From Microbacterium aerolatum (lineage in GTDB: Bacteria; Actinomycetota; Actinomycetes; Actinomycetales; Microbacteriaceae): DNA of 64,000 nucleotides. Positions 18,008 through 26,734 of the stretch are shown in pieces; the first letter of the stretch is position 1, and the number at the start of each line of letters is the position of its first letter. The notes under the pieces are model-generated. The model ran no database searches, was not told where the DNA came from, and saw only the letters and a program-made list of their open reading frames with translations. Location: contig NZ_BJUW01000004.1 in assembly GCF_007988825.1 (NCBI RefSeq), positions 1 through 64,000 on the forward strand, read 5' to 3'. The translations under genes were made by a program, and so were the position numbers.

Positions 18008-19330
18008 TCACGCCTCCGCGAAGGAGCGGGCCAGCAGCGGCCTCGTGACACGGGTGCTCGACCACACGATGCCGACTCCGGCGGCGAGCACGGCGACGAT
18101 CATCATGATCGACACAGGCTGCGTGATCAGCGCGATGCCGATCAACGGCAGCACCAACGCCGCGGCGCACAGCGCTGAGCCGATCGCGGTCAGCAGCAGT
18201 GGTGCCATCACAGCCCGGGTGCGTGCAGCGTCGACGGTCTCCAACGGCACGCCGAGGTAGTGGAGGCTGCGGTGCAGCTCCCGCTGGTCGAGAGTGCTCG
18301 ATGCCTGGTTGACGCCGACGGACACGGCGACCATCAGGAACGATCCGATCAGAGTGATGATGAGCCCCGTGCGGATGTCGGTGGCGAGCATCAGGTTCGC
18401 CGCAGCATCCGGCCCGGCGCTCATCGTGTCGATCAGCGCGACGCCGGTGCCCGCGAAGACCGCCATGAAGCTGGCCATCGCGATCCCGCTCACCTGGCGC
18501 CAGGCCGCCTTGGGCGATTCCAGCACCAGACGCGCCGCCAGCAGTCGCTGGGGCCGCTCGGCACGGCGCAGTCCTGCACGGGCGTGCACCTTCAGCACCC
18601 ATGGGCCCACCAGATTCAACACGGCGAGCGCCGCCGCGAAGAATCCGGCCACGACGATGATGGTGATCGCGATGCCGGCCGTGCCGGGGAACACCTGCAT
18701 CACGGCGACCGCGGCGACGATCACGACGCCCGCGATGACGGCCCTGATCCAGTGCACACGAGGCACATCGCTGCGGGTGCGAACCCCGAGCGGCGAGATG
18801 ACGACGCTTCGCAGCCCGATGATGGCACTCACGGTCGCCAGCGCGGTGATCGAGACGACGACACCCGCGATGACCAGCGGAGGCAGGATGACTGCGCTCA
18901 CGCCGAGCGGTTCCCCGCGGAACGCGATCAACCCGATCAGCGGGGTGAGGGCGAGGTACCCGACGAACCCGGCGAGGGCGCCGGTCGCGGCGATCAGCGT
19001 TGATTCCAGAACCGTCACGCCGACGACTCCGGCGGGGGAGACTCCGAGCAGGCGCAGCGTCGACAACCGCTCGTCGCGGCGCCGGGCCGAGAGCCTTGCC
19101 GCGGCGCCGCCCAGATTCGCGAGCGGTACGACCAGCAGAACCAGAGCGATGGCAGCCAGGGCCTGATACAGGCCGGCATCCGCGTCCGTCCAGGTCCAGA
19201 ACTCCTGGGCGCCGCCGATCACCGTGAGTACGAGCGCGGTGACGACGGCGAACGCGATCCCCGGAAGGGCGAGTACGGCGCTCTGTTCGCGCGCGGGACG
19301 CAGGAGCATTGCGATGACGCTGCGGTTCAT
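18008..19330 (-). CDS. ABC transporter permease, FtsX-like
   Basis: 440-aa membrane protein with about ten hydrophobic segments arranged in two halves, separated near residue 230 by a basic segment (HARAGLRRAERPQR). LSARRRDERLSTLRLLGVS after the second segment is the MacB/FtsX-type coupling region that contacts the ATPase. Its ATG (19330) overlaps the stop of the upstream ATPase gene in an ATGA, so the two are co-translated. FtsX-like exporters move peptides, lipids or drugs; the cargo is not readable. It is the last gene of a minus-strand run that includes two GNAT genes farther upstream. Confidence 0.85.
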   Translation of the reverse strand: MNRSVIAMLLRPAREQSAVLALPGIAFAVVTALVLTVIGGAQEFWTWTDADAGLYQALAAIALVLLVVPLANLGGAAARLSARRRDERLSTLRLLGVSPAGVVGVTVLESTLIAATGALAGFVGYLALTPLIGLIAFRGEPLGVSAVILPPLVIAGVVVSITALATVSAIIGLRSVVISPLGVRTRSDVPRVHWIRAVIAGVVIVAAVAVMQVFPGTAGIAITIIVVAGFFAAALAVLNLVGPWVLKVHARAGLRRAERPQRLLAARLVLESPKAAWRQVSGIAMASFMAVFAGTGVALIDTMSAGPDAAANLMLATDIRTGLIITLIGSFLMVAVSVGVNQASSTLDQRELHRSLHYLGVPLETVDAARTRAVMAPLLLTAIGSALCAAALVLPLIGIALITQPVSIMMIVAVLAAGVGIVWSSTRVTRPLLARSFAEA

Positions 19331-20022
19331 GCGGCGACCTCGGCGTTCGTGATGCGGCCGTCCTTGACGTGCACGGTCCTCGAGCAGCGGGCGGCGACGG
19401 TCGCGTCGTGCGTCACGACGACGAGCGTGCGACCCTGTCCGGTGGTCGACCACAGCAGTGCATCCATCACCTCGGCGGAGGTGTGCGAATCCAGCGCGCC
19501 GGTGGGCTCGTCGGCGAAGACGATCTCGGCGCCCGTCACCTGCGCGCGGGCGATCGCGACGCGTTGCGCCTGACCGCCGGAGAGCTCGCCGATCCGGCGG
19601 TCCTCCATGCCGGCCAGCCCGAGGGAGGCCAACCAGCCGGCGGCGCGCTCGATCGACGCCTTCCGCGGCGTCCCGTTGATCATCAGCGCCAGGGCCACGT
19701 TCTCGATAGCCGTGAGTTCGGGGATGAGCAGGCCCTGCTGGAAGACGAAGCCGAAGGACTCGCGTCGCAGCCGGGATCGTGCGCTCTCGCCGAGACCCGT
19801 GATCTCGGTGGCGGGTGCGGATGCCGGCGTGAAGACGACTCGTCCGGCATCCGGGGTCGTGATTCCGGCGAGCACGTGCAGGAGCGTGGTCTTTCCGGAC
19901 CCGGACGCACCCATGATCGCCACGGACTCGCCTCGCTGCACGGCGAGGTCGACTCCGGCGAGCGCGGTGGTGGCACCGAAGGCCTTGGTCAGGGACTGGG
20001 CGTGGATGACGGGAGCATTCAT
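19327..20022 (-). CDS. ABC transporter ATP-binding protein (LolD/MacB type)
   Basis: 231-aa ATPase subunit. Walker A is GASGSGKT at residues 38-45, the signature is LSGGQAQRVAIARA near 141, and Walker B is VFADEPTGALDSHT. The closing THD switch histidine is also present. ATG at 20022 fits the family; upstream in-frame starts add a nonhomologous tail. It overlaps the FtsX-like permease gene by four bases and lies 109 bp after the tandem GNAT gene. A TATCTT box at 20090-20085 on the minus strand might give it its own promoter. Confidence 0.9.
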   Translation of the reverse strand: MNAPVIHAQSLTKAFGATTALAGVDLAVQRGESVAIMGASGSGKTTLLHVLAGITTPDAGRVVFTPASAPATEITGLGESARSRLRRESFGFVFQQGLLIPELTAIENVALALMINGTPRKASIERAAGWLASLGLAGMEDRRIGELSGGQAQRVAIARAQVTGAEIVFADEPTGALDSHTSAEVMDALLWSTTGQGRTLVVVTHDATVAARCSRTVHVKDGRITNAEVAA

Positions 20023-20131
20023 GCTTCCAGCCTCGTCGGCAGTCTCCGCGGTGTCGTCCGCCTGCGGACGCAGATGGCCGGCCGAAGATACACCGCAAGG
20101 ATGATCTCCGACCGGCCTCGCCGAGGCGGTG

Positions 20132-21220
20132 TCAGGCCAGCTTCTTCTGCCAGCCCGCGGCATACGATGCCGGAACGAAGCCGATGGCCTCGTTGATGTT
20201 CAGCATCGGGCGGTTCTCCTCGGCGTTGAACGTGCAGATCTTCGGCGACTGCGGCGCGATCTCCTGCCAGCGCAGCAGGTTCGTGCACTTCACGATCGTG
20301 CCGAGCCGCTTGCCGCGGTGCTCCTTGACGACGAGGGTGCCGTACTGGTGCGTCACGCCTGACCGATCGGGGCCGATCACGAGTTCGTTGAACGCCACGA
20401 TGCGCCCGGACGGCACATGCTCCACGGCGGTCACGGACAGGAGCTGTCCGGCATCCGCGATCACCTGGTCGTGACGCACGACGCGTGCGGCATCCCACTT
20501 CTCCTCCTCGAAGACGAGGTCACCGCTGGGCACATCGGTCGCCATCCGGGAGATGACGTAACCGTACCCCTCGCGCAGGTGCTCCGGCGTCGGCAGGGTC
20601 CAGGCGATCACCCGGTAGTCGTCGCCGGCGACGGCGGTCGCCTCGGCCAGCATGCGCTCGGCGAGCGACAGGTCACCGTCCAGGGCGAGGGTGCTGGTGC
20701 GCTCGACCTGCTCCATCGTGTATCCGTTGTCCCCGAACAGATCACTCAGCTCGTTCGCCGGCACGCGGCCGTGACCGGTCGCGGGCGTCAGCATCCGATC
20801 AGACGTGCTGGCCGGGTGCAGCGTCCACACCTGCAGCAGGGTGCGACCGAGCAGCCTCGCCTCATCCTCGACGCGGGTCAGGAGCGCCTGCGCGACTCCC
20901 GACGCCCGATGCGGCGGGATCACCATGATGTCCGATTCCGCCGTCGTGCTCCCGGCCTCGTTCGAGGTCTTCAGGTACGCGGCACCGACGACCGCGCCTC
21001 CGCGGCGCGCGATGTAACCCCGGTACGTGGAATCTGTGCGATCGAGCCAGCGCGGCAGCATCTCCTCCGGCTGCTCGTGCAGGTCGTTGGCGCCGGCATC
21101 AACGACACAGATCTCGTTGGCGAGATCAACCATCGCGAGGAAGTCCTCGGCGTCGGGTGCATCCACGGATGCGGGGATCACCATCTCGGTGATAGTCAGC
21201 TCTTCGGCGAGCAGTGTCAT
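20132..21220 (-). CDS. Tandem-GNAT acetyltransferase
   Basis: 362-aa protein that appears to contain two GNAT folds. The first acetyl-CoA-binding region is around IPPHRASGVAQALLTRVEDEA (residues about 100-120) and the second around VKEHRGKRLGTIVKC (about 300). The closing NAEENRPMLNINEAIGF is typical of the second domain. Such proteins acetylate amines of small molecules; the target is unknown. It overlaps the stop of an upstream paralogue by four bases (ATGA). The pair looks like a local duplication, kept together. Confidence 0.8.
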   Translation of the reverse strand: MTLLAEELTITEMVIPASVDAPDAEDFLAMVDLANEICVVDAGANDLHEQPEEMLPRWLDRTDSTYRGYIARRGGAVVGAAYLKTSNEAGSTTAESDIMVIPPHRASGVAQALLTRVEDEARLLGRTLLQVWTLHPASTSDRMLTPATGHGRVPANELSDLFGDNGYTMEQVERTSTLALDGDLSLAERMLAEATAVAGDDYRVIAWTLPTPEHLREGYGYVISRMATDVPSGDLVFEEEKWDAARVVRHDQVIADAGQLLSVTAVEHVPSGRIVAFNELVIGPDRSGVTHQYGTLVVKEHRGKRLGTIVKCTNLLRWQEIAPQSPKICTFNAEENRPMLNINEAIGFVPASYAAGWQKKLA

Positions 21221-22308
21221 CTCAGATCCTTCTTCCAGGCGCCCTCGTAGGAGATGGGCGCGAACCCGATGGCCTCGTTGATATCGAGCATCGGGCGGTT
21301 CTCTTCGGCGTTGTAGGTGATGATTCCGGGGGAGTCCGGGTGCATCTCGCGCCAGGACAGGAGCCCGGCGGCCTTCACGAGCAGCCCCAGCCGGTGTCCG
21401 CGATGGGACGCCAGAACCAGGGTGTCCTCCTGATGGGTGGTCGACGCGGGCTCATCGATATCGATGGCCAGCTCGTTGTATGCGCACAGCTCACCGGTCG
21501 CGACATGTTCGGCCGCCGTGACCAGAACGGTCGTGCCGCGCTGCCGGTACCGATCGTCGTGTCGTGCGACGCGCTCGGCATCCCACTTCTCGGCCGGCAT
21601 GCCGAGCTCGGCATCCGGCACATCGGTGGACATGTGCTCCTTCATCCAGGCGTAGCCGGCGACGTGCTCCGCCGGTGTCGGCAGCGTCCACTGCACGACG
21701 CGGTACCCGACGGCCTTACTCGCCGCTTCGTCTCGGAGCGTGCGGATGCGCGCGGTCTGGGCATCCGACCAGGTGAGCATGCTCACCCGCTCGACCTGTT
21801 CCAGCGAGAAGCCGTGCTTGAGGAGGAAGCGTGCGTGATGATCGCGCGGGATCTCACCGAAGCCGGTGGGCGACGGCAGGACGGAATCGTCGGATGTCGG
21901 GTGCTCCACCCACACGAGCAGGCGTGTCACGCCGGCATCCCGGGCCGCCGCCTCGATGTGTGGCAGGACGGCGGAGCCGATGCCTCGACTCCATGCGGAG
22001 CGCAGCAGGCTGATGATCGAGATCGCGGTGCTGCCGCCGGAGTCGGCCATGATGTTCAGTGTCGCGACGCCGACCATCTCGGCGTCGTCGAGCACGTACC
22101 ACTGGGTGCGCGTCACCTCAGGGTTCGAGCGCAGCATCGGCAGCAGGGCCTCGGCGGTCGCGGCGTCCTCCGTGCGGCCGGTCACATCGTGGATGGACCT
22201 GTTGCGCACGTCCGCGTAGGTGCGGATCGTGTCGGTGGGCGCCGCATCCGCCCGTGCGGGAAGCACGAGCGGATGCAGCGTCGCGGTGTCGGTGAGACGG
22301 ATGCTCAC
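21217..22308 (-). CDS. Tandem-GNAT acetyltransferase, paralogue
   Basis: 363-aa tandem GNAT related to the next gene, sharing the inter-domain VVQWTLPTP stretch and the C-terminal NAEENRPMLDINEAIGF. LRSAWSRGIGSAVLPHIEAA (about residue 105) is the first acetyl-CoA loop and LASHRGHRLGLLVKA the second. GTG at 22308 is preferred over ATG at 22323 because the codons between form a GAGGAG ribosome site 7 nt before the GTG; the ATG would use that site as coding sequence. It follows the 94-aa gene by 16 bp, so it is part of the same transcript. Confidence 0.78.
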   Translation of the reverse strand: MSIRLTDTATLHPLVLPARADAAPTDTIRTYADVRNRSIHDVTGRTEDAATAEALLPMLRSNPEVTRTQWYVLDDAEMVGVATLNIMADSGGSTAISIISLLRSAWSRGIGSAVLPHIEAAARDAGVTRLLVWVEHPTSDDSVLPSPTGFGEIPRDHHARFLLKHGFSLEQVERVSMLTWSDAQTARIRTLRDEAASKAVGYRVVQWTLPTPAEHVAGYAWMKEHMSTDVPDAELGMPAEKWDAERVARHDDRYRQRGTTVLVTAAEHVATGELCAYNELAIDIDEPASTTHQEDTLVLASHRGHRLGLLVKAAGLLSWREMHPDSPGIITYNAEENRPMLDINEAIGFAPISYEGAWKKDLR

Positions 22309-22324
22309 GGGAGCTCTCCTCATC

Positions 22325-22609
22325 TCAGCGCGGGAAGCGCTGCAGGCTGTGGGTGAGCATCGTGAGCGCTTCGCGCTCCATGGTGCGGCGGTTCTCCCGC
22401 AGCAGCATCATCTGCTCCTGGCTGATGGTGCGTGGGGCTCTGCGGTGCGAGCGCTCGGCGCGCAGCAGCAGCCACAGGCCGAGGCGCAACGAGAGCCGGT
22501 CCGTGAGCGCGAGCTCACTGCGGTCTGTCGGTACGGTGACCTCGAGGACCTCCTGGTTCTCGGGACACGGTGGGTGAAGAGTGCTGCGAAGCAGCATGTC
22601 GGTACTCAC
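22325..22609 (-). CDS. Hypothetical 94-aa protein upstream of the GNAT pair
   Basis: A short ORF with GTG at 22609, or ATG at 22597 giving 90 aa. The central part is leucine- and arginine-rich (TDRLSLRLGLWLLLRAERSHRR), suggesting an amphipathic helix with one hydrophobic stretch near residues 40-50. A charged C-terminal half has the pattern of a second helix (RENRRTMEREALTMLTHSL). I do not recognise the family. It ends 16 bp before the GNAT paralogue with its ribosome site in the gap. The ribosome site before the GTG is weak. It is downstream of the 33-aa ORF and the strong promoter at 22968-22939. Confidence 0.6.
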   Translation of the reverse strand: MSTDMLLRSTLHPPCPENQEVLEVTVPTDRSELALTDRLSLRLGLWLLLRAERSHRRAPRTISQEQMMLLRENRRTMEREALTMLTHSLQRFPR

Positions 22610-22801
22610 GAGAGTGCTCGTTTCTTTCGAGTGTTTCGAGGGGGATCGTGCGCGGAGTCCGCAATGGACGTGCGCAGTGGCGAGAGGTCTCAAGAGATGG
22701 AGACATCGGGATGCAGAGGGTCGAGGATGTCGACCGATGCGGGAGCGGCGGGAACCGGCGAAGAGATCAGCCTGCAGAGGCAGAGATCTCGGGCTGCAGT
22801 T
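22610..22801 (-). other. 192-bp stretch between two small ORFs, no clear feature
   Basis: No convincing gene, hairpin or promoter is visible. A 63-codon minus-strand frame crosses it but runs out of frame into the 94-aa gene and has no ribosome site. It is probably untranslated RNA between the 33-aa and 94-aa ORFs. Confidence 0.4.
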
Positions 22802-22903
22802 CTATGCGAGCGCGCTACGTCGGATGCCGAAAGTCGAGGACGCCAGATGCGCAGCGCGCGCAGTAGCGAAGCCTGCGGCTGTTGCGGTGTTGATGGTAAT
22901 CAT
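22802..22903 (-). CDS. Small 33-aa ORF with strong promoter and ribosome site
   Basis: ATG at 22903 is preceded by AAAGGAGG at ideal spacing and by a near-consensus promoter (TTGACG, 18 bp, TAACTT). The 33-residue product begins MITINTATAAGFATARAAHL and ends in a Ser/Thr and Arg-containing tail, SSTFGIRRSALA. It is rich in Ala and Thr, has no cysteine and no obvious signal peptide. I do not recognise it. It opens a minus-strand run with the 94-aa gene and two tandem GNAT genes. It could be a regulatory leader peptide or the small product the acetyltransferases act on; neither is shown. Confidence 0.6.
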   Translation of the reverse strand: MITINTATAAGFATARAAHLASSTFGIRRSALA

Positions 22904-22938
22904 TGGGCGTCCTCCTTTCGTGAGCGATCCGGTTGCCA

Positions 22939-22968
22939 AAGTTAGTCCTTGATTTGTGTGAGCGTCAA
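22939..22968 (-). promoter_or_regulatory. Near-consensus sigma-70-type promoter
   Basis: On the minus strand TTGACG (22968-22963) and TAACTT (22944-22939) lie 18 bp apart. This predicts a start near 22932 and a leader of about 29 nt before the 33-aa ORF. It is the best-matching -35/-10 pair I see in the window. Confidence 0.7.
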
Positions 22969-23054
22969 GCATTTGTTCAGTTATCGGCGTGTCGCGGTCT
23001 CCGGGGATCTGTGCCTCTGCCGCGCGGGATGCCGGTAAAACCGCGTGATTCCGG

Positions 23055-23060
23055 TAGCGT
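23055..23060 (+). promoter_or_regulatory. -10 box upstream of smc
   Basis: TAGCGT ends six bases before a GTG at 23067 that opens a 17-codon ORF running into the smc start. The spacing matches the leaderless pattern seen elsewhere in the window. Confidence 0.5.
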
Positions 23061-23066
23061 TGCGGC

Positions 23067-23120
23067 GTGATTCTCGCTGGACGACCTCTCGGCCGAAGGG
23101 TGCTGCGCCCGTGCATCTGA
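23067..23120 (+). CDS. Possible 17-aa leaderless leader ORF overlapping the smc start
   Basis: GTG at 23067 begins MILAGRPLGRRVLRPCI and stops with TGA at 23118-23120, 10 nt past the first base of the smc start codon. It lies six bases after a TAGCGT box and has no ribosome site, so if translated it would be from the RNA 5' end. Ribosomes finishing it would terminate on top of the smc GTG, allowing coupling by reinitiation. It may also be a chance ORF. Confidence 0.35.
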   Translation: MILAGRPLGRRVLRPCI

Positions 23121-26100
23121 AGAGCCTGACGCTCAAGGGCTTCAAGTCCTTCGCGCAGCCGACCACCTTCGTCTTCGAACCCGGCGTCACCTGCATCGTC
23201 GGCCCCAACGGGTCGGGCAAGTCGAACGTCGTCGACGGTCTCGCCTGGGTCATGGGCGAGCAGGGCGCGAAGACGCTGCGCGGCGGCAAGATGGAGGACG
23301 TCATCTTCGCCGGCACCTCGACGCGCGGGCCGCTGGGCCGGGCGGAGGTGCAGCTGACGATCGACAACAGCGACGGGGCTCTGCCGATCGAGTTCGCCGA
23401 GGTCACCATCAGTCGCACGCTGTTCCGCAACGGTTCGAGCGAGTACGCCATCAACGGTTCGAGCTGCCGGCTCCTCGACGTGCAGGAGCTGCTGAGCGAT
23501 TCCGGTCTCGGCCGCGAGATGCACGTCATCGTCGGTCAGGGGCGCCTCGACACGGTGCTGCAGGCGTCGCCGGAGGACCGCCGTGGATTCATCGAGGAGG
23601 CCGCCGGCATCCTGAAGCATCGCCGGCGCAAGGAGAAGACTCTCCGCAAGCTTGACGCGATGGAGACCAACCTCACGCGCCTCAGCGACCTGGCCGGCGA
23701 GATCCGCCGCCAGCTGAAGCCGCTCGGACGTCAGGCCGAGATCGCACGCGAAGCGCAGACCATCGCCGCCGTCGTCCGCGACGCGAAGGCGCGGATCTTC
23801 GCAGACGACGTCGTCGCGCTGCGGACATCGCTCGCCGATCACGCCCGCACCGAGCAGGAGCGGCACACCGAGCGTCTCGTCCTCACCGAGCAGGCCGACA
23901 CGGTCCGTGCCGGGATCGCGAAGCTCGAGGCCGATCAGAACTCGGCGGCCGTCGACGAGGCTCGGCGCGTTGCGTTCGGGCTCGAGCAGGTGCAGGAGCG
24001 GATGCGGTCGCTCTACACACTGGCCAACCAGCGACTCGCGCTCCTCGGTTCAGAGGACGACGACGCCGCTGTCGCCGCCGTGACCGTGACGCAGGCGACC
24101 ATCGACGAGGCGAAGGAGGAGATCAACGTGATCTCGTCCGGTCTCGGAGACGCACAGGATGCCGCGTCGGCCGCGAGCCGTGAGGTCGTCAGCGCCAGGG
24201 CAGAACTCGACACGCTCGACGTCGACATCGCCGAGCAGAGCGCGCTCGTCTCCGAGCACGACATGCGGTTGACGGCGTTGCGAGGAACGGCGGAGGCGGC
24301 GGCATCCGCTCTCGCTGCCGTTCGCGGTGCTGTGCTCCGCCAGGAGACCGCGCTGGAAGCCGCGAACGAGCGTCGCCGCGAAGCGGCCGATGCTCTGGAG
24401 CAGATCGACGACGCTGAGGCGCCGGAGGGGAGCGCGGCCGAGCACGCCGCCGCCTACGAGACCGCGCAGCGTGAGGCGACCGCGGCGGAGAGCGAGCTCG
24501 AGGGTCTGCGCGAGCGGCTGCACTCGGCCGAGCGCGAGGCGGAGTCCCTGACGGCGAAGGCGTCTGCGCTCAGCAGCGCTCTTTCGCTGTCCGGCGGGGC
24601 GGCCGAGGTCGTGAGATCCGGCGCCGCCGGAGTCCGCGGTCTCGTCGGCGACGCCGTGCAGGTCACCGCCGGATACGAGGCGGCGATCGCCGCAGTGCTC
24701 GGTCCGCTCGCCGAAGGCGTTCTGGTCGACGACGCGGATGCCGCGTTCGCGCTGGCTGCCTCATCCGCCGAGCAGGGCCGCGGCGTGGTCGACTTCGTGA
24801 TCGCGGATGCCCCAGGCGCCGCAGCCGACCTGCCCGAGGCGGCCGGTGTCACTTCGGCAGCCTCGGTGGTCACCGCTCCGGCCGGTGTCCTCGGCGTGCT
24901 CGCCCACGTGCTGATCGCCGACGATCTCGTCGCAGCACAGCATGCGCGTGCGGCGCTGGATGCGCTCGGCGACACGTCGGTGACGATCGTCACGACCGGG
25001 GGAGACGTGGTCACCGCGCAGACGCTGCGGACGGGAGCCGGGGGAGAGCGCTCGCGCCTCGAACTCGCGGCCGAGCGCGACGCGGCCCAGGAGCGCCTCG
25101 CCGAGGTGCGCGTGATCGTCGACTCGCTGCGCGAGGCGCGCGGGGACGGCGCGGAGCGGGTCGAGGAGACGCGCAGGCATGCGAAGGAGTCGCTGCGTGC
25201 CCTGCGCGAGCACGACGCGGCGCTTGCGACGCACGCGGAGCAGGTGAACCGCGTCACCGTCCGCCACGAGTCAGCCGTCGCCGAGTGCGAGCGGCTCGAG
25301 TCAGGGCTCGCGCAGGCGCAGTCAGCTGTGGCGGATGCCGAGTCGGCCGCGGCCGCAGCCAAGGCGGAGCTCGAGACGGCCGAGGCGAAGCCGCGTCCAG
25401 TGCTCGACGCATCGGCCCGTGACGGCCTGCTCGAAGCGCTGGAGACCGCTCGCGAGGGCGAGGTTCGCGCTCGTCTCGAGATCGAGACCTTGCGCGAGCG
25501 CGTGCGCGCTGCGCAGGCCCGGGTGACCAGCCTCGAGCGCCAGCGCGAACAGGAACGGGATGCCGCAGCCGAGGCCGCACGCCGCGCCGTGATCCGCCGG
25601 GCGCAGCGGGAGGCTGCCGCGGGAGTCGCCGCGGAGTTGCCGCGCATCCTCGACTCACTGGATCGCTCGGTCACCGAGGCGCGCGTGGCGCTCAGCGAGG
25701 CCGAGAGCGCCCGGTCGGCGCAGAACGAGGAGCTCACGGCGCTGCGCGCGCAGGAGACCTCGCTGCGCGAACGTCTCGCCGGGCTCACCGAGAGCGTGCA
25801 CGGTCTCGAGCTGCAGATCCACGAGAAGAAGCTCCACCTGACGAGTCTGCTGGAGCGCGTGGCATCCGAACTCGCGCTCGACGAAGATATTCTCGTTGCG
25901 GAATATGGCCCTGAGGAGCTCGTGCCGCGCGACCCGCTGGCGGAGGTCGACCCCGACGCGATGGACGGTGTCGACGCGACGGCCATCCCGTACGACCGTC
26001 GTATGCAGGAGCGGCGTCTCGCCGACGCCGAGCGCAAGCTGACGCAGCTCGGCCGCGTCAATCCGCTGGCCCTCGAGGAGTTCGCGGCTCTCGAGCAGCG

Positions 26101-26662
26101 TCACGCATTCCTCACCGAGCAGCTCGCCGATCTCACTCAGACCAGAGAAGACCTGCTGACGATCATCGCCGACCTCGACGAGCGGATGCAGACGATCTTC
26201 GCGAGTGCGTTCGAGGACACCAAGCAGGCATTCGGCGAGGTTTTCCCGCTGCTGTTCCCGGGCGGATCCGGGAGTATCTCGCTCACCGACCCGGACAACA
26301 TGCTCACGACCGGCATCGAGGTGTCGGTGCGGCCGGTGGGGAAGAAGATCGAGCGGCTGTCGCTGCTGTCCGGTGGCGAACGGTCGCTGGCGGCGGTGGC
26401 GCTCCTGGTCGCGATCTTCAAGGCGCGGCCGAGCCCGTTCTACATCCTCGACGAGGTCGAAGCCGCCCTCGACGACGCGAACCTCGGCCGGTTGCTCACG
26501 GTGTTCGAACAGCTGCGGGAGAGCTCGCAGCTGCTGGTCATCACGCACCAGAAGCGGACCATGGAGATCGCCGACGCCCTGTACGGAGTGTCGATGCGCC
26601 AGGACGGCGTCTCTGCCGTCGTCGGTCAGCGCGTTGGCGACCGTGCGGCCGCCGCCAGCTGA
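23111..26662 (+). CDS. smc: Chromosome segregation protein SMC
   Basis: 1183-aa condensin ATPase that organises and segregates the chromosome with ScpA and ScpB, which are not in this window. Walker A GPNGSGKS is at residues 31-38. Two long Ala/Glu/Arg-rich coiled coils flank a hinge around residues 500-650 (GVRGLVGDAVQV onward). The C-terminal head has the LLSGGERSLAAVALL signature and Walker B FYILDEVEAALDD. GTG at 23111 (product begins HLKSLTLKGFKSFA) is the family start; an in-frame upstream GTG adds an unrelated tail. Confidence 0.97.
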   Translation: MHLKSLTLKGFKSFAQPTTFVFEPGVTCIVGPNGSGKSNVVDGLAWVMGEQGAKTLRGGKMEDVIFAGTSTRGPLGRAEVQLTIDNSDGALPIEFAEVTISRTLFRNGSSEYAINGSSCRLLDVQELLSDSGLGREMHVIVGQGRLDTVLQASPEDRRGFIEEAAGILKHRRRKEKTLRKLDAMETNLTRLSDLAGEIRRQLKPLGRQAEIAREAQTIAAVVRDAKARIFADDVVALRTSLADHARTEQERHTERLVLTEQADTVRAGIAKLEADQNSAAVDEARRVAFGLEQVQERMRSLYTLANQRLALLGSEDDDAAVAAVTVTQATIDEAKEEINVISSGLGDAQDAASAASREVVSARAELDTLDVDIAEQSALVSEHDMRLTALRGTAEAAASALAAVRGAVLRQETALEAANERRREAADALEQIDDAEAPEGSAAEHAAAYETAQREATAAESELEGLRERLHSAEREAESLTAKASALSSALSLSGGAAEVVRSGAAGVRGLVGDAVQVTAGYEAAIAAVLGPLAEGVLVDDADAAFALAASSAEQGRGVVDFVIADAPGAAADLPEAAGVTSAASVVTAPAGVLGVLAHVLIADDLVAAQHARAALDALGDTSVTIVTTGGDVVTAQTLRTGAGGERSRLELAAERDAAQERLAEVRVIVDSLREARGDGAERVEETRRHAKESLRALREHDAALATHAEQVNRVTVRHESAVAECERLESGLAQAQSAVADAESAAAAAKAELETAEAKPRPVLDASARDGLLEALETAREGEVRARLEIETLRERVRAAQARVTSLERQREQERDAAAEAARRAVIRRAQREAAAGVAAELPRILDSLDRSVTEARVALSEAESARSAQNEELTALRAQETSLRERLAGLTESVHGLELQIHEKKLHLTSLLERVASELALDEDILVAEYGPEELVPRDPLAEVDPDAMDGVDATAIPYDRRMQERRLADAERKLTQLGRVNPLALEEFAALEQRHAFLTEQLADLTQTREDLLTIIADLDERMQTIFASAFEDTKQAFGEVFPLLFPGGSGSISLTDPDNMLTTGIEVSVRPVGKKIERLSLLSGGERSLAAVALLVAIFKARPSPFYILDEVEAALDDANLGRLLTVFEQLRESSQLLVITHQKRTMEIADALYGVSMRQDGVSAVVGQRVGDRAAAAS

Positions 26663-26734
26663 TCCCTCCGAGCGCGCACAGCTTCGGAGCAGAGGCGCGA
26701 AACGCCGTGTGTGACGAGCCGCCGCCGGCGTGTC

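Noticed and set aside
22515..22706. 63-codon minus-strand ORF between the small genes
   Set aside because: It has no ribosome site, its composition is random-like, and it is out of frame with the 94-aa gene that has the better context.
26663..26734. Terminator between smc and the hydrolase gene
   Set aside because: CTCCGA/TCGGAG is only 6 bp with a 12-nt loop and no T-run, so it is too weak to call.
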